Shown here piece by piece: positions 49,029 to 58,890 of a stretch of 64,000 bases of DNA. Under the pieces are notes generated by a model that saw only the letters and a program-made list of their open reading frames with translations, searched no databases and was not told the origin of the DNA. The DNA comes from Streptomyces sp. MA5143a (lineage in GTDB: Bacteria > Actinomycetota > Actinomycetes > Streptomycetales > Streptomycetaceae). Location of the stretch: contig NZ_OLMK01000043.1 in assembly GCF_900290235.1 (NCBI RefSeq), positions 62,001-126,000 on the forward strand, written 5' to 3'. The position numbers were made by a program, and so were the translations under genes. Each line of letters starts with the position of its first letter. Position 1 is the stretch's first letter.

Positions 49029-50258
49029 ATGATCCGAACGGTCGTACGGGACACTCCGGGCGCGGTGGCGTACCTGCTGAGCGGGGTGCTGGTGGGCGTG
49101 CCCCTGCTTCTGCCGCTCCTCGTCCTGGGCGCCCTCGGCCTCGCCCTGGCCCCCCTCCTCGTGGGCCTGCCGCTGCTGGCCCTGCTCGCCCTGTCCGGTG
49201 TCCCCGTCGGGGCCCTGGAGCGCCGACGGCTGCTCGTCACCCGCACACCCCCGCCGCCCGGCCCGCACGCCACCCCCGTCGAACCCGGGCTCGGCGCCTG
49301 GGCGCGGCTGCGGTTCACCGAGCGGGCGACCTGGCGGGAGCTGGCGTACACCCTGCTCCTCGGGTTCGTGCTGTGGCCGCTGGACGCGCTGGCGCTGTGC
49401 GCGGCGGTGGCCGTGCCCGGCGCGCTGATCGGGGCGCCCGTCCAGCTGGCCCTCTCGGGCGGCGACACCCGCATCGTCAAGCTCTGGCTGATCGACACCC
49501 AGGGCCAGGCCCTGCTGTGCGCGGCCGCCGGACTCGCCCTCGTCGCCGCCCTGCTGGGGCCGCTCACCCTGTACGCCCGGGCCCGCGCCGGGGTGGCGCG
49601 GTTGCTGCTCGCGCCCAGTCAGGCCGAGGGGGAGCGGCGGCTGGCGGAGGTGACCCGTTCGCGGGCCCGGCTGGTCGCCGCCTTCGAGGCGGAGCGGCGC
49701 CGCATCGAGCGCGATCTGCACGACGGCGCCCAGCAGCGACTGGTGTCCCTGAGCATGACGCTGGGCCTGGTCCGGCTGGACGCCCCGCCGGAGCTGGCCG
49801 ACCGGCTCGCCGCAGCGCACCGGGAGGCCGACCAGGTCCTCGGGGAGCTGCGGGAGTTGATCCACGGCATCCATCCCCAGGTCCTCGCCGACTACGGTCT
49901 CCCCGACGCCCTCGCCGACGCGGCCGACCGGTCCGCCGTGCCGGTCACGGTCGACGCCGACCTGCCGCGGTTCGCCGAGTCGGTGGAGTCCGCCGCGTAC
50001 TTCGCGGTCCGCGAGGCGCTCGCCAACGTCGGAAGGCACAGCGGCGCCGGACACGCCTGGGTCACCGGACGCTACGCGGGCGGGCGGCTGAGCGTGGAGG
50101 TACGGGACGACGGGCACGGCGGCGCCGACCCGGCCGGCGGCACCGGCCTCACGGGTCTCGTCGACCGGCTCGCCGTCCTCGATGGGACACTGACCGTCCA
50201 CAGCCCGGCCGGCGGCCCGACCGTCCTGTCCCTGGAGATCCCGTGCCCCACGCGCTGA
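49029..50258 (+). CDS. Sensor histidine kinase (NarL-type partner, HisKA_3)
   Basis: A 409-residue membrane sensor kinase. Two hydrophobic blocks (about 13-60, and 105-190 with two or three TMs) form a transmembrane sensor without a large external domain. The dimerisation helix has the phospho-acceptor His in ERRRIERDLHDGAQQR, followed by VREALANVGRHS (N-box) and the DDGHGGADP and GTGLTGLVDRL ATP-binding boxes. It belongs to the Streptomyces membrane-sensor DUF-type family paired with LuxR/NarL regulators. The downstream regulator overlaps its end by 16 bases, so the pair is coupled. Input is unknown. Confidence 0.9.
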   Translation: MIRTVVRDTPGAVAYLLSGVLVGVPLLLPLLVLGALGLALAPLLVGLPLLALLALSGVPVGALERRRLLVTRTPPPPGPHATPVEPGLGAWARLRFTERATWRELAYTLLLGFVLWPLDALALCAAVAVPGALIGAPVQLALSGGDTRIVKLWLIDTQGQALLCAAAGLALVAALLGPLTLYARARAGVARLLLAPSQAEGERRLAEVTRSRARLVAAFEAERRRIERDLHDGAQQRLVSLSMTLGLVRLDAPPELADRLAAAHREADQVLGELRELIHGIHPQVLADYGLPDALADAADRSAVPVTVDADLPRFAESVESAAYFAVREALANVGRHSGAGHAWVTGRYAGGRLSVEVRDDGHGGADPAGGTGLTGLVDRLAVLDGTLTVHSPAGGPTVLSLEIPCPTR

Positions 50259-50896
50259 AGATCGTGCTGGCGGAGGACAGCGTCCTGCTCCGCGAGGGGC
50301 TCGTCGGGGTGCTGGCCCGCTTCGGCCACGAGGTCGTCGCGGCGGTCGGCGACGCGGAGGCCCTCAGACGGGCGGTGGTGTCGCACGGCCCCGATCTCGT
50401 CGTCACCGATGTCCGGATGCCGCCGGGGCAGAGCGACGAGGGGCTGCGTGCCGCCCTCGACCTGCGCGCCGCGAACCCGTCCCTGCCCGTCCTCGTCCTC
50501 AGCCAGTACGTGCAGCGCGCCTACGCCGCCGACCTGCTGGACACGGGGGACGGCACCGGCGTCGGCTATCTCCTGAAGGACCGCATCGGGCAGGTCGAAC
50601 AGTTCGCGGAGGCGGTCGACCGGGTCGCGGCCGGCGGCACGGTCGTCGACCCCGAGGTCGTACGCCTGCTGCTGCGCCGGCGAAGTGATCCGCTGGCCGC
50701 GCTGACCCCGCGCGAGCGGGAGGTCCTCGCCCTGGTCGCCGAGGGCAAGTCCAACGCGGCCGTCGCCCGCGACCTGGTCGTCACGGAGGCCGCCGTCGGC
50801 AAACACATCGGCAACATCCTCGCCAAGCTCGCCCTCCCCCAGGCCGAGGACACCCACCGCCGGGTGCTGGCCGTGCTGGCGTACCTGAGGGCATAG
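50243..50896 (+). CDS. NarL/LuxR-type response regulator
   Basis: A 217-residue DNA-binding response regulator. The receiver domain (1-125) has the acidic pair in VLAEDS, phospho-acceptor Asp in VVTDVRMP and Lys in YLLKDR; the C-terminal LuxR HTH (about 150-210) reads LTPREREVLALVAEGKSNAAVA. The GTG start lies inside the histidine kinase gene after CTGGAGATC. A perfect hairpin after its stop ends the operon, and the same hairpin ends the opposite tRNA-Lys transcript. Confidence 0.93.
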   Translation: MPHALKIVLAEDSVLLREGLVGVLARFGHEVVAAVGDAEALRRAVVSHGPDLVVTDVRMPPGQSDEGLRAALDLRAANPSLPVLVLSQYVQRAYAADLLDTGDGTGVGYLLKDRIGQVEQFAEAVDRVAAGGTVVDPEVVRLLLRRRSDPLAALTPREREVLALVAEGKSNAAVARDLVVTEAAVGKHIGNILAKLALPQAEDTHRRVLAVLAYLRA

Positions 50897-50897
50897 C

Positions 50898-50929
50898 AGA
50901 AGGCCCCTCGCCGAAGCGAGGGGCCTTCT
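50898..50929. terminator. Bidirectional terminator
   Basis: AGAAGGCCCCTCGC (50898-50911) and its exact complement (50916-50929) form a 14-base stem. It serves both the response regulator on the plus strand and the second tRNA-Lys on the minus strand. Confidence 0.85.
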
Positions 50930-50934
50930 TTCGG

Positions 50935-51008
50935 TGCGCCGCCAGGGACTCGAACCCCGGACCCGCTGATTAAGAGTCAGCTGCTCTAACCAACTGAGCT
51001 AGCGGCGC
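50935..51008 (-). tRNA. tRNA-Lys (CTT), second identical copy
   Basis: Identical over 74 bases to the copy at 42601-42674, with anticodon CTT, but the bases after the discriminator are CCG on the minus strand, so CCA is not encoded and must be added. It is followed by the perfect hairpin at 50898-50929. Confidence 0.97.
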
Positions 51009-51119
51009 AGACTCTGTCGCTTTTCGCTTTCGCGGCTGGCGACAGAGAAAATACTACCTGGTCCTGGGGGGTGCCTTCGACCACGTAAACGTGACGTGGA
51101 TCTCCGCTCCGTGAGGGCC

Positions 51120-51878
51120 CTAGATCGCCAGTGAGAGAAGGACCGGTGCCGCCCCCCGGTTCAGGGTGTGCGCCGCCTGGCGGAGCCGGTGCGCGTGTTC
51201 CAGGGGCAGCGACAGCGCGAGACAGCCGACGGAGGAGCCCGCGGTGATGGGGACGGCCGCGCAGACCGTGCCCGGCGCGTACTCCTGGAGGTCGAGGACC
51301 GGGACCGTCGGCGACTGGGCGTCGAGTTTGCTCAGCAGCAGCCTCTCGTTGGTGATCGTGCGGGACGTGAGCCGGGCCGGCCGGTGCCGGGACAGGTGGT
51401 CCCGCCGGGCGTTGAGGTCGAGCTGGCCCAGCAGGCTCTTGCCTATGGCGGTGGCGTGGGCCGCGGACCGGAAGTCGACCCACTGGTGGACGGCGGGTGT
51501 GCCCGGCCCCTCGGCGCAGCCGGTGACCTTGATCTCCCCGTCCTCGTAGCGGCTGATGTAGACGGCGGCGCCCACCGAGTCCCGCAGTCGGTCCAGGGTG
51601 CGCTGGAGCTGCTCGCTCAGGGCCTGGTCATGGCCCTGGGCGGAACCCAGCCTGGCGAGTGCGACTCCGGTGACATAGGCGCCGTCGGTGGTCTGCTCCA
51701 CGTATCCCTCGCGGCGCAGCATCAGCAGGAGCGCGGTCAACCGCTCGCTGCCGACGCCGGTCCGGCGGGCGATCTCGGCGTCGGTGACGCCACCTGCGTG
51801 CCGCGCCACCGTCTCCAGGACGCGCAGCGCGTCCTGGGCCGAGTGGTTCGGCGCGGTCGGCTCGTGCTTGAGCGCCAC
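51120..51878 (-). CDS. IclR-family transcriptional regulator
   Basis: A 252-residue regulator with a winged HTH (about 15-75; VTDAEIARRTGVGSERLTALLLML) and an IclR effector domain (about 90-250). The effector domain shows YISRYEDGEIKV, HATAIGKSLLGQL and YAPGTVCAAVPI. The GTG at 51878 follows GGGGGA; an upstream extension would be much longer than the family. It is the last gene after ehuA in the same direction, suggesting it senses the transported solute and controls the ehu operon. A 20-base near-palindrome before its start may be its operator. Confidence 0.9.
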   Translation of the reverse strand: MALKHEPTAPNHSAQDALRVLETVARHAGGVTDAEIARRTGVGSERLTALLLMLRREGYVEQTTDGAYVTGVALARLGSAQGHDQALSEQLQRTLDRLRDSVGAAVYISRYEDGEIKVTGCAEGPGTPAVHQWVDFRSAAHATAIGKSLLGQLDLNARRDHLSRHRPARLTSRTITNERLLLSKLDAQSPTVPVLDLQEYAPGTVCAAVPITAGSSVGCLALSLPLEHAHRLRQAAHTLNRGAAPVLLSLAI

Positions 51879-52013
51879 GGTTTCCCCCTGCGCTTCTCGG
51901 GCCGTTTTTCGGACAGCTTGCCGTGTCCCACGATACGGCCCAAGGGGCTTACGCGCAGGGGTTGTTCGGCAGAAAATCCGGGGGGCCTCGGGCCTCTCAA
52001 CTGGTGGATCAGC

Positions 52014-52033
52014 ACTCTGGCATATGCCTGAGT
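52014..52033. promoter_or_regulatory. 20-base near-palindrome before the iclR gene
   Basis: ACTCTGGCAT/ATGCCTGAGT differs from a perfect inverted repeat at one pair only. It sits between the ehuA stop and the iclR start. The core GGCATATGCC recurs at 63513-63522. Confidence 0.5.
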
Positions 52034-52092
52034 CATGGCCCGACGGCCCCACCTCGGACGTTCCGCCGTGTTCGTCCGCTCACGGCACGTAA

Positions 52093-52890
52093 TCAGAGGA
52101 CCGCGCCGAGGAACTCCCGTGTGCGTTCGTGCTCGGGTTCGCCGAAGATCTTCTCGGGGCTGCCCGACTCGATGACCTGGCCGGAATCGAACATCAGAAC
52201 CTGATCCGAGATGTCACGGGCGAAGTTCATCTCATGGGTCACACAGAGCATCGTGATGTCGGTGGTGCGGGCGATGTCCCGGAGGAGATCGAGCACACCC
52301 GCGACCAGCTCGGGGTCGAGCGCGGACGTCACCTCGTCGAGGAGCAGCACCTGCGGACGCATCGCCAGGGCGCGGGCGATGGCCACCCGCTGCTGCTGCC
52401 CGCCGGAGAGCTGGGTCGGGTAGGAGTCGCACTTGTCGGCGAGCCCGACCATGTCCAGCAGCTCCACGGCGCGCGCCTCGGCCTCGTCCTTGGACAGGCC
52501 GAGGACGGTGACCGGTGCCTCGGTGATGTTGCGCAGCACCTTCATGTTGGGGAACAGGTTGAACTGCTGGAACACCATCCCGATGTTCTTGCGGACCTCG
52601 CGGCACTGCTTGTCGCTCGCCGGGAACAGCCGCTGCCCGCCGACGGTGATCGTGCCCTCGTCGGGCTTGGTCAGGGTCATCAGCAGCCGCAGGATCGTCG
52701 TCTTGCCGGAGCCGGACGGACCGATCAGTGTGACGTGCTTGCCGGCGTCGACCGAGAAGTCGAGCCGGTCCAGCACCGTGTTGCTGCCGAATCGTTTGGT
52801 CACGTTCTCGAAGCGGATCAGCTCGGCGTGGTCCACGGCACGGTCGGCGCGGGAGCCGGCTTCCTTCAACAGCGGGGTGTCAGCGGACAA
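52093..52890 (-). CDS. ehuA: EhuA: ABC transporter ATPase (ectoine/amino-acid type)
   Basis: A 265-residue cytoplasmic ATPase of the polar amino-acid/ectoine import family. Walker A is GPSGSGKTTIL, the Q-loop VFQQFNLFPNMKV, the ABC signature LSGGQQQR, Walker B VLLLDEVTSALDP and the H-loop VTHEMNFA. The TTG start at 52890 lies in the end of ehuD, overlapping by 11 bases, with GGAG eight bases before. A GTG in RAVDHAEL is the alternative closer to the fold. It is the last transport gene of the ehuB-C-D-A order. Confidence 0.88.
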   Translation of the reverse strand: MSADTPLLKEAGSRADRAVDHAELIRFENVTKRFGSNTVLDRLDFSVDAGKHVTLIGPSGSGKTTILRLLMTLTKPDEGTITVGGQRLFPASDKQCREVRKNIGMVFQQFNLFPNMKVLRNITEAPVTVLGLSKDEAEARAVELLDMVGLADKCDSYPTQLSGGQQQRVAIARALAMRPQVLLLDEVTSALDPELVAGVLDLLRDIARTTDITMLCVTHEMNFARDISDQVLMFDSGQVIESGSPEKIFGEPEHERTREFLGAVL

Positions 52891-53530
52891 GACGACGCTC
52901 CAGGGTTCGCAGGAGGACGGAGGCGAGATAGGAGACGACGATGAACGCCACTCCGATGACGGTCAGGGGCTCGGTGAAGCGGAAGGTCTCCTGGGAGTAG
53001 AGCCGTGCCTCGCCGAGCATCTCCGGGACGGTGATCACCATGAGGATCGGGGTGTCCTTGAGCATCGAGATCACGTAGTTGCCCAGCGCGGGCACCACCC
53101 GGCGGACCGCCTGCGGCAGGATCACCACCGTCCAGGTGCGCCGCAGCGGCAGGTTCAGCGCCGTCGCCGCCTCCCACTGGCCCACGGGCACCGCCTCGAT
53201 ACCGGCGCGGTAGACCTGCATCGTGTACGTCGAGTAGTGCAGCCCGATCGCGAAGACACCCGTGGTCAGCGCCGAGAACGTCAGGCCCCACTCGGGCAGC
53301 ACGTAGAACAGGAAGAACAGCTGCACCAGCAGCGGGGTGTTCCGGACGAACTCCGTGAAGACCCCGACCGGCCAGCTCACCCACCGGGTCGGCGTCCGCA
53401 CGAGCAGCGCCCACACCAGCCCGAGCGCGAACGACACGACCGAGCCCAGCGCCAGCGCCTGGAGGGTGACGATCAGGCCGTCCCGGAAGTGCGGGAGGAA
53501 GTCGACGACCGCGTTCCAGTCCCAGTTCAT
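52880..53530 (-). CDS. ehuD: EhuD: ABC transporter permease
   Basis: A 216-residue inner-membrane permease of the HisM/His-type amino-acid import family with about five TM helices and the cytoplasmic EAA motif (GQWEAATALNLPLRRTWTVV, followed by ILPQAVR). The ATG at 53530 shares one base with the ehuC stop (TGATG). Naming as ectoine permease rests on the gene order and family, so a polar amino acid is an alternative substrate. Confidence 0.88.
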   Translation of the reverse strand: MNWDWNAVVDFLPHFRDGLIVTLQALALGSVVSFALGLVWALLVRTPTRWVSWPVGVFTEFVRNTPLLVQLFFLFYVLPEWGLTFSALTTGVFAIGLHYSTYTMQVYRAGIEAVPVGQWEAATALNLPLRRTWTVVILPQAVRRVVPALGNYVISMLKDTPILMVITVPEMLGEARLYSQETFRFTEPLTVIGVAFIVVSYLASVLLRTLERRLVR

Positions 53531-54246
53531 CACGCACCACCTCCGGCGCCCGCCGTCTCGGGTACGCGCGCGGGTGCCGCGTCCGCCTTCTTCGCCGGCG
53601 CCCTGCCGACCCCGGCCTTCAGCCGCCGCTCCAGGGCCCGCATGGCCCGGGTGAGCAGGAAGGCGATCACGAAGTAGATGAGCAGGATGTACGTGTAGAT
53701 CTCCACGCTCTCCTGGAGCGCCAGCCGCACCAGGCTGCCGCTGAAGGCGAGGTCGCCCATGCCCATGATCGACACCAGTGCCGTGCCCTTGAGCAGCTCG
53801 ACCAGGAGGTTGGCGAAGGGCGGGATCATCTCCGGCACCGCCTGCGGCAACAGGATCAGCCGCATCCGCTGCCACGGGGAGAAGCTCAGCGCGATCCCGC
53901 CCTCGCGCTGCGCCGGGTCCACGGAGTTCAGGGCGCCGCGCACGATCTCGGCGCCGTACGCCCCGTAGGTCAGCCCGAGGGCGAGGACGGCCGCCCACAT
54001 CGGCACGAGCTGCCAGCCGAAGGCCAGCGGCAGCACGAAGTACACCCAGAAGATCATGATCAGCGCGGAGGTGCCGCGGAAGACCTCGGTGTAGACGCCC
54101 GCGAGGAAGCGGACGATCCACCGGCGGTCGACCCGCGCGATCCCCACGGCGAAGGCGACGGACGTGGCCAGCAGCCCGCCGAACACCAGCAGTTGCACGG
54201 TGACCCAGACACCGCGCAGGACGAGTTCCCACAGGCCCGACGTCAT
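53530..54246 (-). CDS. ehuC: EhuC: ABC transporter permease
   Basis: A 238-residue inner-membrane permease with about five TM helices and an EAA-type loop (AQREGGIALSFSPWQRMRLI, followed by LLPQAVPE). It pairs with EhuD to form the channel. The ATG at 54246 overlaps the ehuB stop by four bases (ATGA), and the C-terminus has a basic Ala-rich tail of about 25 residues not needed for the fold. Confidence 0.88.
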   Translation of the reverse strand: MTSGLWELVLRGVWVTVQLLVFGGLLATSVAFAVGIARVDRRWIVRFLAGVYTEVFRGTSALIMIFWVYFVLPLAFGWQLVPMWAAVLALGLTYGAYGAEIVRGALNSVDPAQREGGIALSFSPWQRMRLILLPQAVPEMIPPFANLLVELLKGTALVSIMGMGDLAFSGSLVRLALQESVEIYTYILLIYFVIAFLLTRAMRALERRLKAGVGRAPAKKADAAPARVPETAGAGGGA

Positions 54247-55208
54247 GCGCGACAGAGCTCCCGCATCGTGAGGTCGGTCATCTCGACCTTCGTGAACCCG
54301 AACGGCCGCAGGACCCTGAGCAGCTCGCCGCTCTCCTTCATCTTCCGCAGCTCGGCGTTGAAGGCGTCCCGCAGCCTCGTCTCGGTGCGCCGGAACGCGA
54401 AGCCCGCGCCGTCCACCCGCGGCTTGCCGTCGACGCGCGCGGCGAACGGCTTGGTGGCCTCCGCCCCGCGGGACTTCTTGACGACCTCACGGGTGGTCAG
54501 GGACGTCCCCGCGAACACGTCGACACGGCCCGCCTCGACGGCGTTCATGCCCGCGACCTGGTCGGGGACGATCACGATGTCGCTCTCCGGGTAACCCGCC
54601 TCGACCGCGTGCTCGATCTGCGCGTACCCGGAGCCGGTGGCGAACCTGGCCTTGGCGCGGATCACGTCCGCGTAGTCGTTCAGGCCCTTGGGGTTGCCCT
54701 TGCGGACCACGAACGCGTCGAGCATCTGGTGGTCCGGCTCGGAGAAGATGACCTGCCCGCAGCGCTCGGGGTTGATGTACATCCCGGCGGACACCACGTC
54801 GAACTGCTGGGAGTTCAGGCCGGGTATGAGCGAGCCGAACTCGGTGGGCACGGGCTGGACGCGTTCCACACCCAGCCGCCGGAAGATGATCCTGGCCACT
54901 TCCGGCCCCTCGCCGGTCAGTTCGCCGTTCGTGTCGATGTAGCCGAACGGGATCTCCCCGGCGATACCGAGCCGCGCCACGCCCTGCGCGCGCAGCCGGT
55001 CCAGCAGGTCACCCCCCTTCACACCGGAGGCGGAGGCGACCCGGCTGCACCCGGCGGCGCCCAGCGCGCCCGCGGTCGCGAGCGCGGACGCGCCGACGAG
55101 CAGCGCGCGGCGGCTGGGGTCACGTGGGGTGCCGGTTCTTCCGGAACTCTTCGTTGCTGGAGCCATGGGCGCGCGGCTACCCGACCCCATGCGATGTATT
55201 CGGGCCAT
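54243..55208 (-). CDS. ehuB: EhuB: solute-binding lipoprotein
   Basis: A 321-residue binding lipoprotein that delivers ectoine, hydroxyectoine or a related solute to the EhuCD channel. The N-region carries a Tat-type RRALLVG followed by the lipobox LGAAGC. The periplasmic-type fold follows: GVARLGIAGEIPFGYIDTNG, VVSAGMYINPERC, FATGSGYAQIEHAVEAGYPE. ATG 55208 is preferred because AAGGGG lies six bases upstream; 55166 and 55190 are other ATGs. Ectoine specificity is inferred from the Ehu-like order and from a EutA-like neighbour. Confidence 0.85.
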   Translation of the reverse strand: MARIHRMGSGSRAPMAPATKSSGRTGTPRDPSRRALLVGASALATAGALGAAGCSRVASASGVKGGDLLDRLRAQGVARLGIAGEIPFGYIDTNGELTGEGPEVARIIFRRLGVERVQPVPTEFGSLIPGLNSQQFDVVSAGMYINPERCGQVIFSEPDHQMLDAFVVRKGNPKGLNDYADVIRAKARFATGSGYAQIEHAVEAGYPESDIVIVPDQVAGMNAVEAGRVDVFAGTSLTTREVVKKSRGAEATKPFAARVDGKPRVDGAGFAFRRTETRLRDAFNAELRKMKESGELLRVLRPFGFTKVEMTDLTMRELCRA

Positions 55209-55364
55209 CCGTGGCCCCTTCACGACCCCCGCACACACCGTGCCGCGGGCCCCGGCCTCCCTGGGCCTTGTCCGCGGCGGCCGCCCGCGCCCCTGGACCA
55301 GCGGGGCGCGGGACCCGCCCGGGACGGCACCCGGCACCCGGCACCGTCGGGTCGCTTCGCCGGC

Positions 55365-56096
55365 TCACGCCTGCACGATCGGTTCCCTCGTGAACAGGGC
55401 GCCCAGCTCCGGGGCGTTCACCCTGCGGTCGGCCAGGCGCAGGGCCTCCCAGACGCTCACCTGGGTCGCGGTGAGGACCGGCTTGCCCAGCTCCTTCTCC
55501 AGGACGGGGAGGTGGGAGGCGGTGCGCAGGGCCGTGTCGGGCAGCAGGAGCGCCTCGGCGTCGGGACGGTCCGCGTCCCGGGCGAGAGCGAGGATGTCGT
55601 CGACGGTCCAGGCGCCCACCTCCGCCGCCGTGGCGACATCGGCCCCGCGCGCGGAGACGACCTCCAGCCCGCCCGCCGTCAGGAAGTCGACGAAGAGGCG
55701 GGTCACGTCGTCCGGGTACGTCGCGGCGACGGCCACCCGGGCCGCGTGCACCTCCCGCGCCGCGTGGACGAACGCGAAGGCCGTGGAGGAGGCGGGCAGG
55801 CCCGCCGTACGGGCCAGGGCGCGGATCTGCTCGTGGGCACCCTCGTAGCCGAGGACGAAGCTGCCGCCCGCGCACGCCCAGACGACCGCCTCGGCGCCGG
55901 ACAACCGCAGGGCCTCGCAGCCCGCGGCCAGCCGCTCGGGCGCGCCCATCTCGCGCAGTGCGTCCACCCGGTGCGGGTCCTCACCGACGTCGATCCGCGC
56001 CAGGTCGACCCGGATGTCGCTGCCCAGGAGCTGCTCTATGCGTGGATAGTCGTCCTCGGCGGAGTGGCCCGGGTGGAGGAGTCCGAGAGCGGTCAT
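55365..56096 (-). CDS. EutA-like Asp/Glu racemase-superfamily protein
   Basis: A 243-residue cytoplasmic enzyme of the Asp/Glu racemase and maleate isomerase superfamily. The first catalytic Cys lies in VVWACAGGSFV; where the second Cys is expected the sequence reads ALLLPDTALRT, so it may be absent. In ectoine operons the EutA protein belongs to this family, while stand-alone homologues isomerise maleate or similar. Start is ATG 56096, preceded by a GGAAGG. It is upstream of ehuB on the same strand, 156 bases apart, and probably belongs to the operon. Confidence 0.8.
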   Translation of the reverse strand: MTALGLLHPGHSAEDDYPRIEQLLGSDIRVDLARIDVGEDPHRVDALREMGAPERLAAGCEALRLSGAEAVVWACAGGSFVLGYEGAHEQIRALARTAGLPASSTAFAFVHAAREVHAARVAVAATYPDDVTRLFVDFLTAGGLEVVSARGADVATAAEVGAWTVDDILALARDADRPDAEALLLPDTALRTASHLPVLEKELGKPVLTATQVSVWEALRLADRRVNAPELGALFTREPIVQA

Positions 56097-56462
56097 GCCC
56101 AACCTTCCTGTTCTTCCGGCCGAGGCCGGCGGTGGTGTGACGGCCCCGCACCGGACGCCTGCCTGGCCGACTCGTCGAGCAGAGCCTGGTACGGACCCAC
56201 GGCCCGGGTACCCAGGTGACGCACCGCCGCCCCTCATCGTCACCTGGTTGGCCGAGAGAGCGCGGATCCACGCCCCGCGCCGGCCTCACCCAGAGAGAGG
56301 CGTCGGCGACGGATCGTGTGCAAGTCCATGTTGACGGCGGGAGGTTCGGGTGCGAGCGTGTCCATCAGTGCACGTCACACGCATCCCACGGGGCCGATCG
56401 GGTCGCATCCCGCCACGATCCGCGCTCGGTCCAGGCCGCACTACGGACGGTTTCCCACCGAT
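56097..56462. other. Divergent control region of eutA-like and dehydrogenase genes
   Basis: This 366-base stretch holds no gene. A bulged inverted repeat CCTGGTAC (56185-56192) / GTACCCAGG (56208-56216) could be a regulator site, perhaps for the IclR protein. No consensus promoter stands out. Confidence 0.45.
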
Positions 56463-57419
56463 ATGACCGCGACGCGCAGACCGACGCTCCTCGTCCTCGA
56501 CGCCGAGCCCCGCCCCCGGCTCGGGCGCCTCACGGGACGGGCGACGATCGAGTACACCGACGCGTCGACGCTGCCCGAGCGGCTGCCGCACGCCGATGTG
56601 CTGCTCGTGTGGGACTTCACCTCCCACGCGGTACGGGACGCCTGGCCCGGCGACGGCCCCCGCCCCCGCTGGGTGCACACGGCGAGCGCCGGAGTCGACC
56701 ACCTCCTGTGCCCCGAACTCGTCGCCTCCGACACGGTGGTGACGAACGCGCGCGGCATCTTCGACGAACCCATCGCCGAGTACGTCGCCGCGCTCGTCCT
56801 GAGCATGGCGAAGGACCTGCCGCGCAGCTGGGAGCTCCAGGGGCGCCGGGAGTGGCGCCACCGCGAGACGCTGCGCGTCGCGGGAAGCCGCGCCTGCGTG
56901 GTCGGGTCGGGGCCCATCGGGCGTGCGATCGTACGGTCGCTGAAGGCGATCGGCGTGCACAGCGCCCTCGTCGGCCGGGTGGCGCGCGTGGGGGTCCACG
57001 GCCCCGAGGACCTCGACCGGCTGCTCGCCCGCGCCGACTGGGTGATCGCGGCGGCGCCGCTGACGGAGGAGACCCGCGGCATGTTCGACGCCCGCCGCTT
57101 CGGCGTCATGCAGCCCTCCGCGCGCTTCGTGAACGTGGGCCGCGGACAGCTCGTGGTCGAGGACGCGCTCGTGGACGCCCTGCGCCGACGCTGGATCGCG
57201 GGGGCGGCGCTGGACGTCTTCGACCGGGAGCCGCTGGCGGGGGACGACCCGCTGTGGGACGTACCCGGCCTGATCGTCTCGCCCCACATGAGCGGCGACA
57301 CGGTGGGGTGGCGGGACGCCCTGTCCGAGCAGTTCGTGGAGTCGTACGGCCTGTGGGAGGCGGGGCGGAGGCTGCCGCATGTGGTGGACAAGGGGAAGGG
57401 GTATGTGCCGGGCGCCTAG
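56463..57419 (+). CDS. D-isomer-specific 2-hydroxyacid dehydrogenase
   Basis: A 318-residue NAD(P)-dependent dehydrogenase. The nucleotide motif is ACVVGSGPIGRAI; the catalytic Arg lies in VNVGRGQLV, Glu in DVFDREPL and His in SPHMSGDT. This family reduces 2-keto acids to D-2-hydroxy acids. Homologues often sit beside EutA-like and Ehu genes, so it may help catabolise the imported compound, which is inference. ATG 56463 has only a weak ribosome-binding site. The last codons and the stop overlap the start of the palindromic repeat at 57409. Confidence 0.88.
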   Translation: MTATRRPTLLVLDAEPRPRLGRLTGRATIEYTDASTLPERLPHADVLLVWDFTSHAVRDAWPGDGPRPRWVHTASAGVDHLLCPELVASDTVVTNARGIFDEPIAEYVAALVLSMAKDLPRSWELQGRREWRHRETLRVAGSRACVVGSGPIGRAIVRSLKAIGVHSALVGRVARVGVHGPEDLDRLLARADWVIAAAPLTEETRGMFDARRFGVMQPSARFVNVGRGQLVVEDALVDALRRRWIAGAALDVFDREPLAGDDPLWDVPGLIVSPHMSGDTVGWRDALSEQFVESYGLWEAGRRLPHVVDKGKGYVPGA

Positions 57420-57637
57420 TGGCTCGGGGGCGCGCGGTTCGTTGGCGGGTGCGGGTGGTTCGTGGTTTCTCGCGCAGTTCCCCGCGCCCCTGAAGGGAAC
57501 GGGCCTGCGGCCCGCCCCTTCATATGAAAAGCACGGGGCGCAGCCCCTGCTTTTCAGGGGCGCGGGGAACTGCGCGACAAGCCCCCACTCACCGCACCCG
57601 CCAACGAACCGCGCACCCCCGAACTATGAGGCGCCCG
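57409..57637. repeat. Full-length long palindromic intergenic element
   Basis: Outer arms 57409-57455 and 57591-57637 match at 41 of 47 positions. Inner arms 57470-57493 and 57554-57577 are perfectly complementary over 24 bases (CGCGCAGTTCCCCGCGCCCC and its complement). Two small GC hairpins lie inside (GGGCC-TGC-GGCCC... at 57501-57513 and GGGGC-GCA-GCCCC at 57535-57547). The strand could fold as a cloverleaf. Other copies are at 37988 and, halved, at 30359. Confidence 0.85.
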
Positions 57638-57733
57638 ACCGTCCCACCTCACCCCACCCGGAATAACCGGAGCCCCCCTCCTGTTAACCCCCGGCGTAAC
57701 CCAGAACCGCCGTGAACAGCAGGAGGCCCCGCC

Positions 57734-58843
<1,110 letters not shown>

Positions 58844-58850
58844 GCGGCCT

Positions 58851-58865
58851 CGGGCCCGGGGCCCG
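58851..58865. terminator. Short GC palindrome between LLM gene and cdgA
   Basis: CGGGCCC (58851-58857) and GGGCCCG (58859-58865) are exact complements around one base, between the convergent stops. An imperfect 35-base direct repeat spans it (58822-58856 and 58863-58897). Confidence 0.45.
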
Positions 58866-58890
58866 TACCGAGGGCAGTCGCTAGGCGGCC

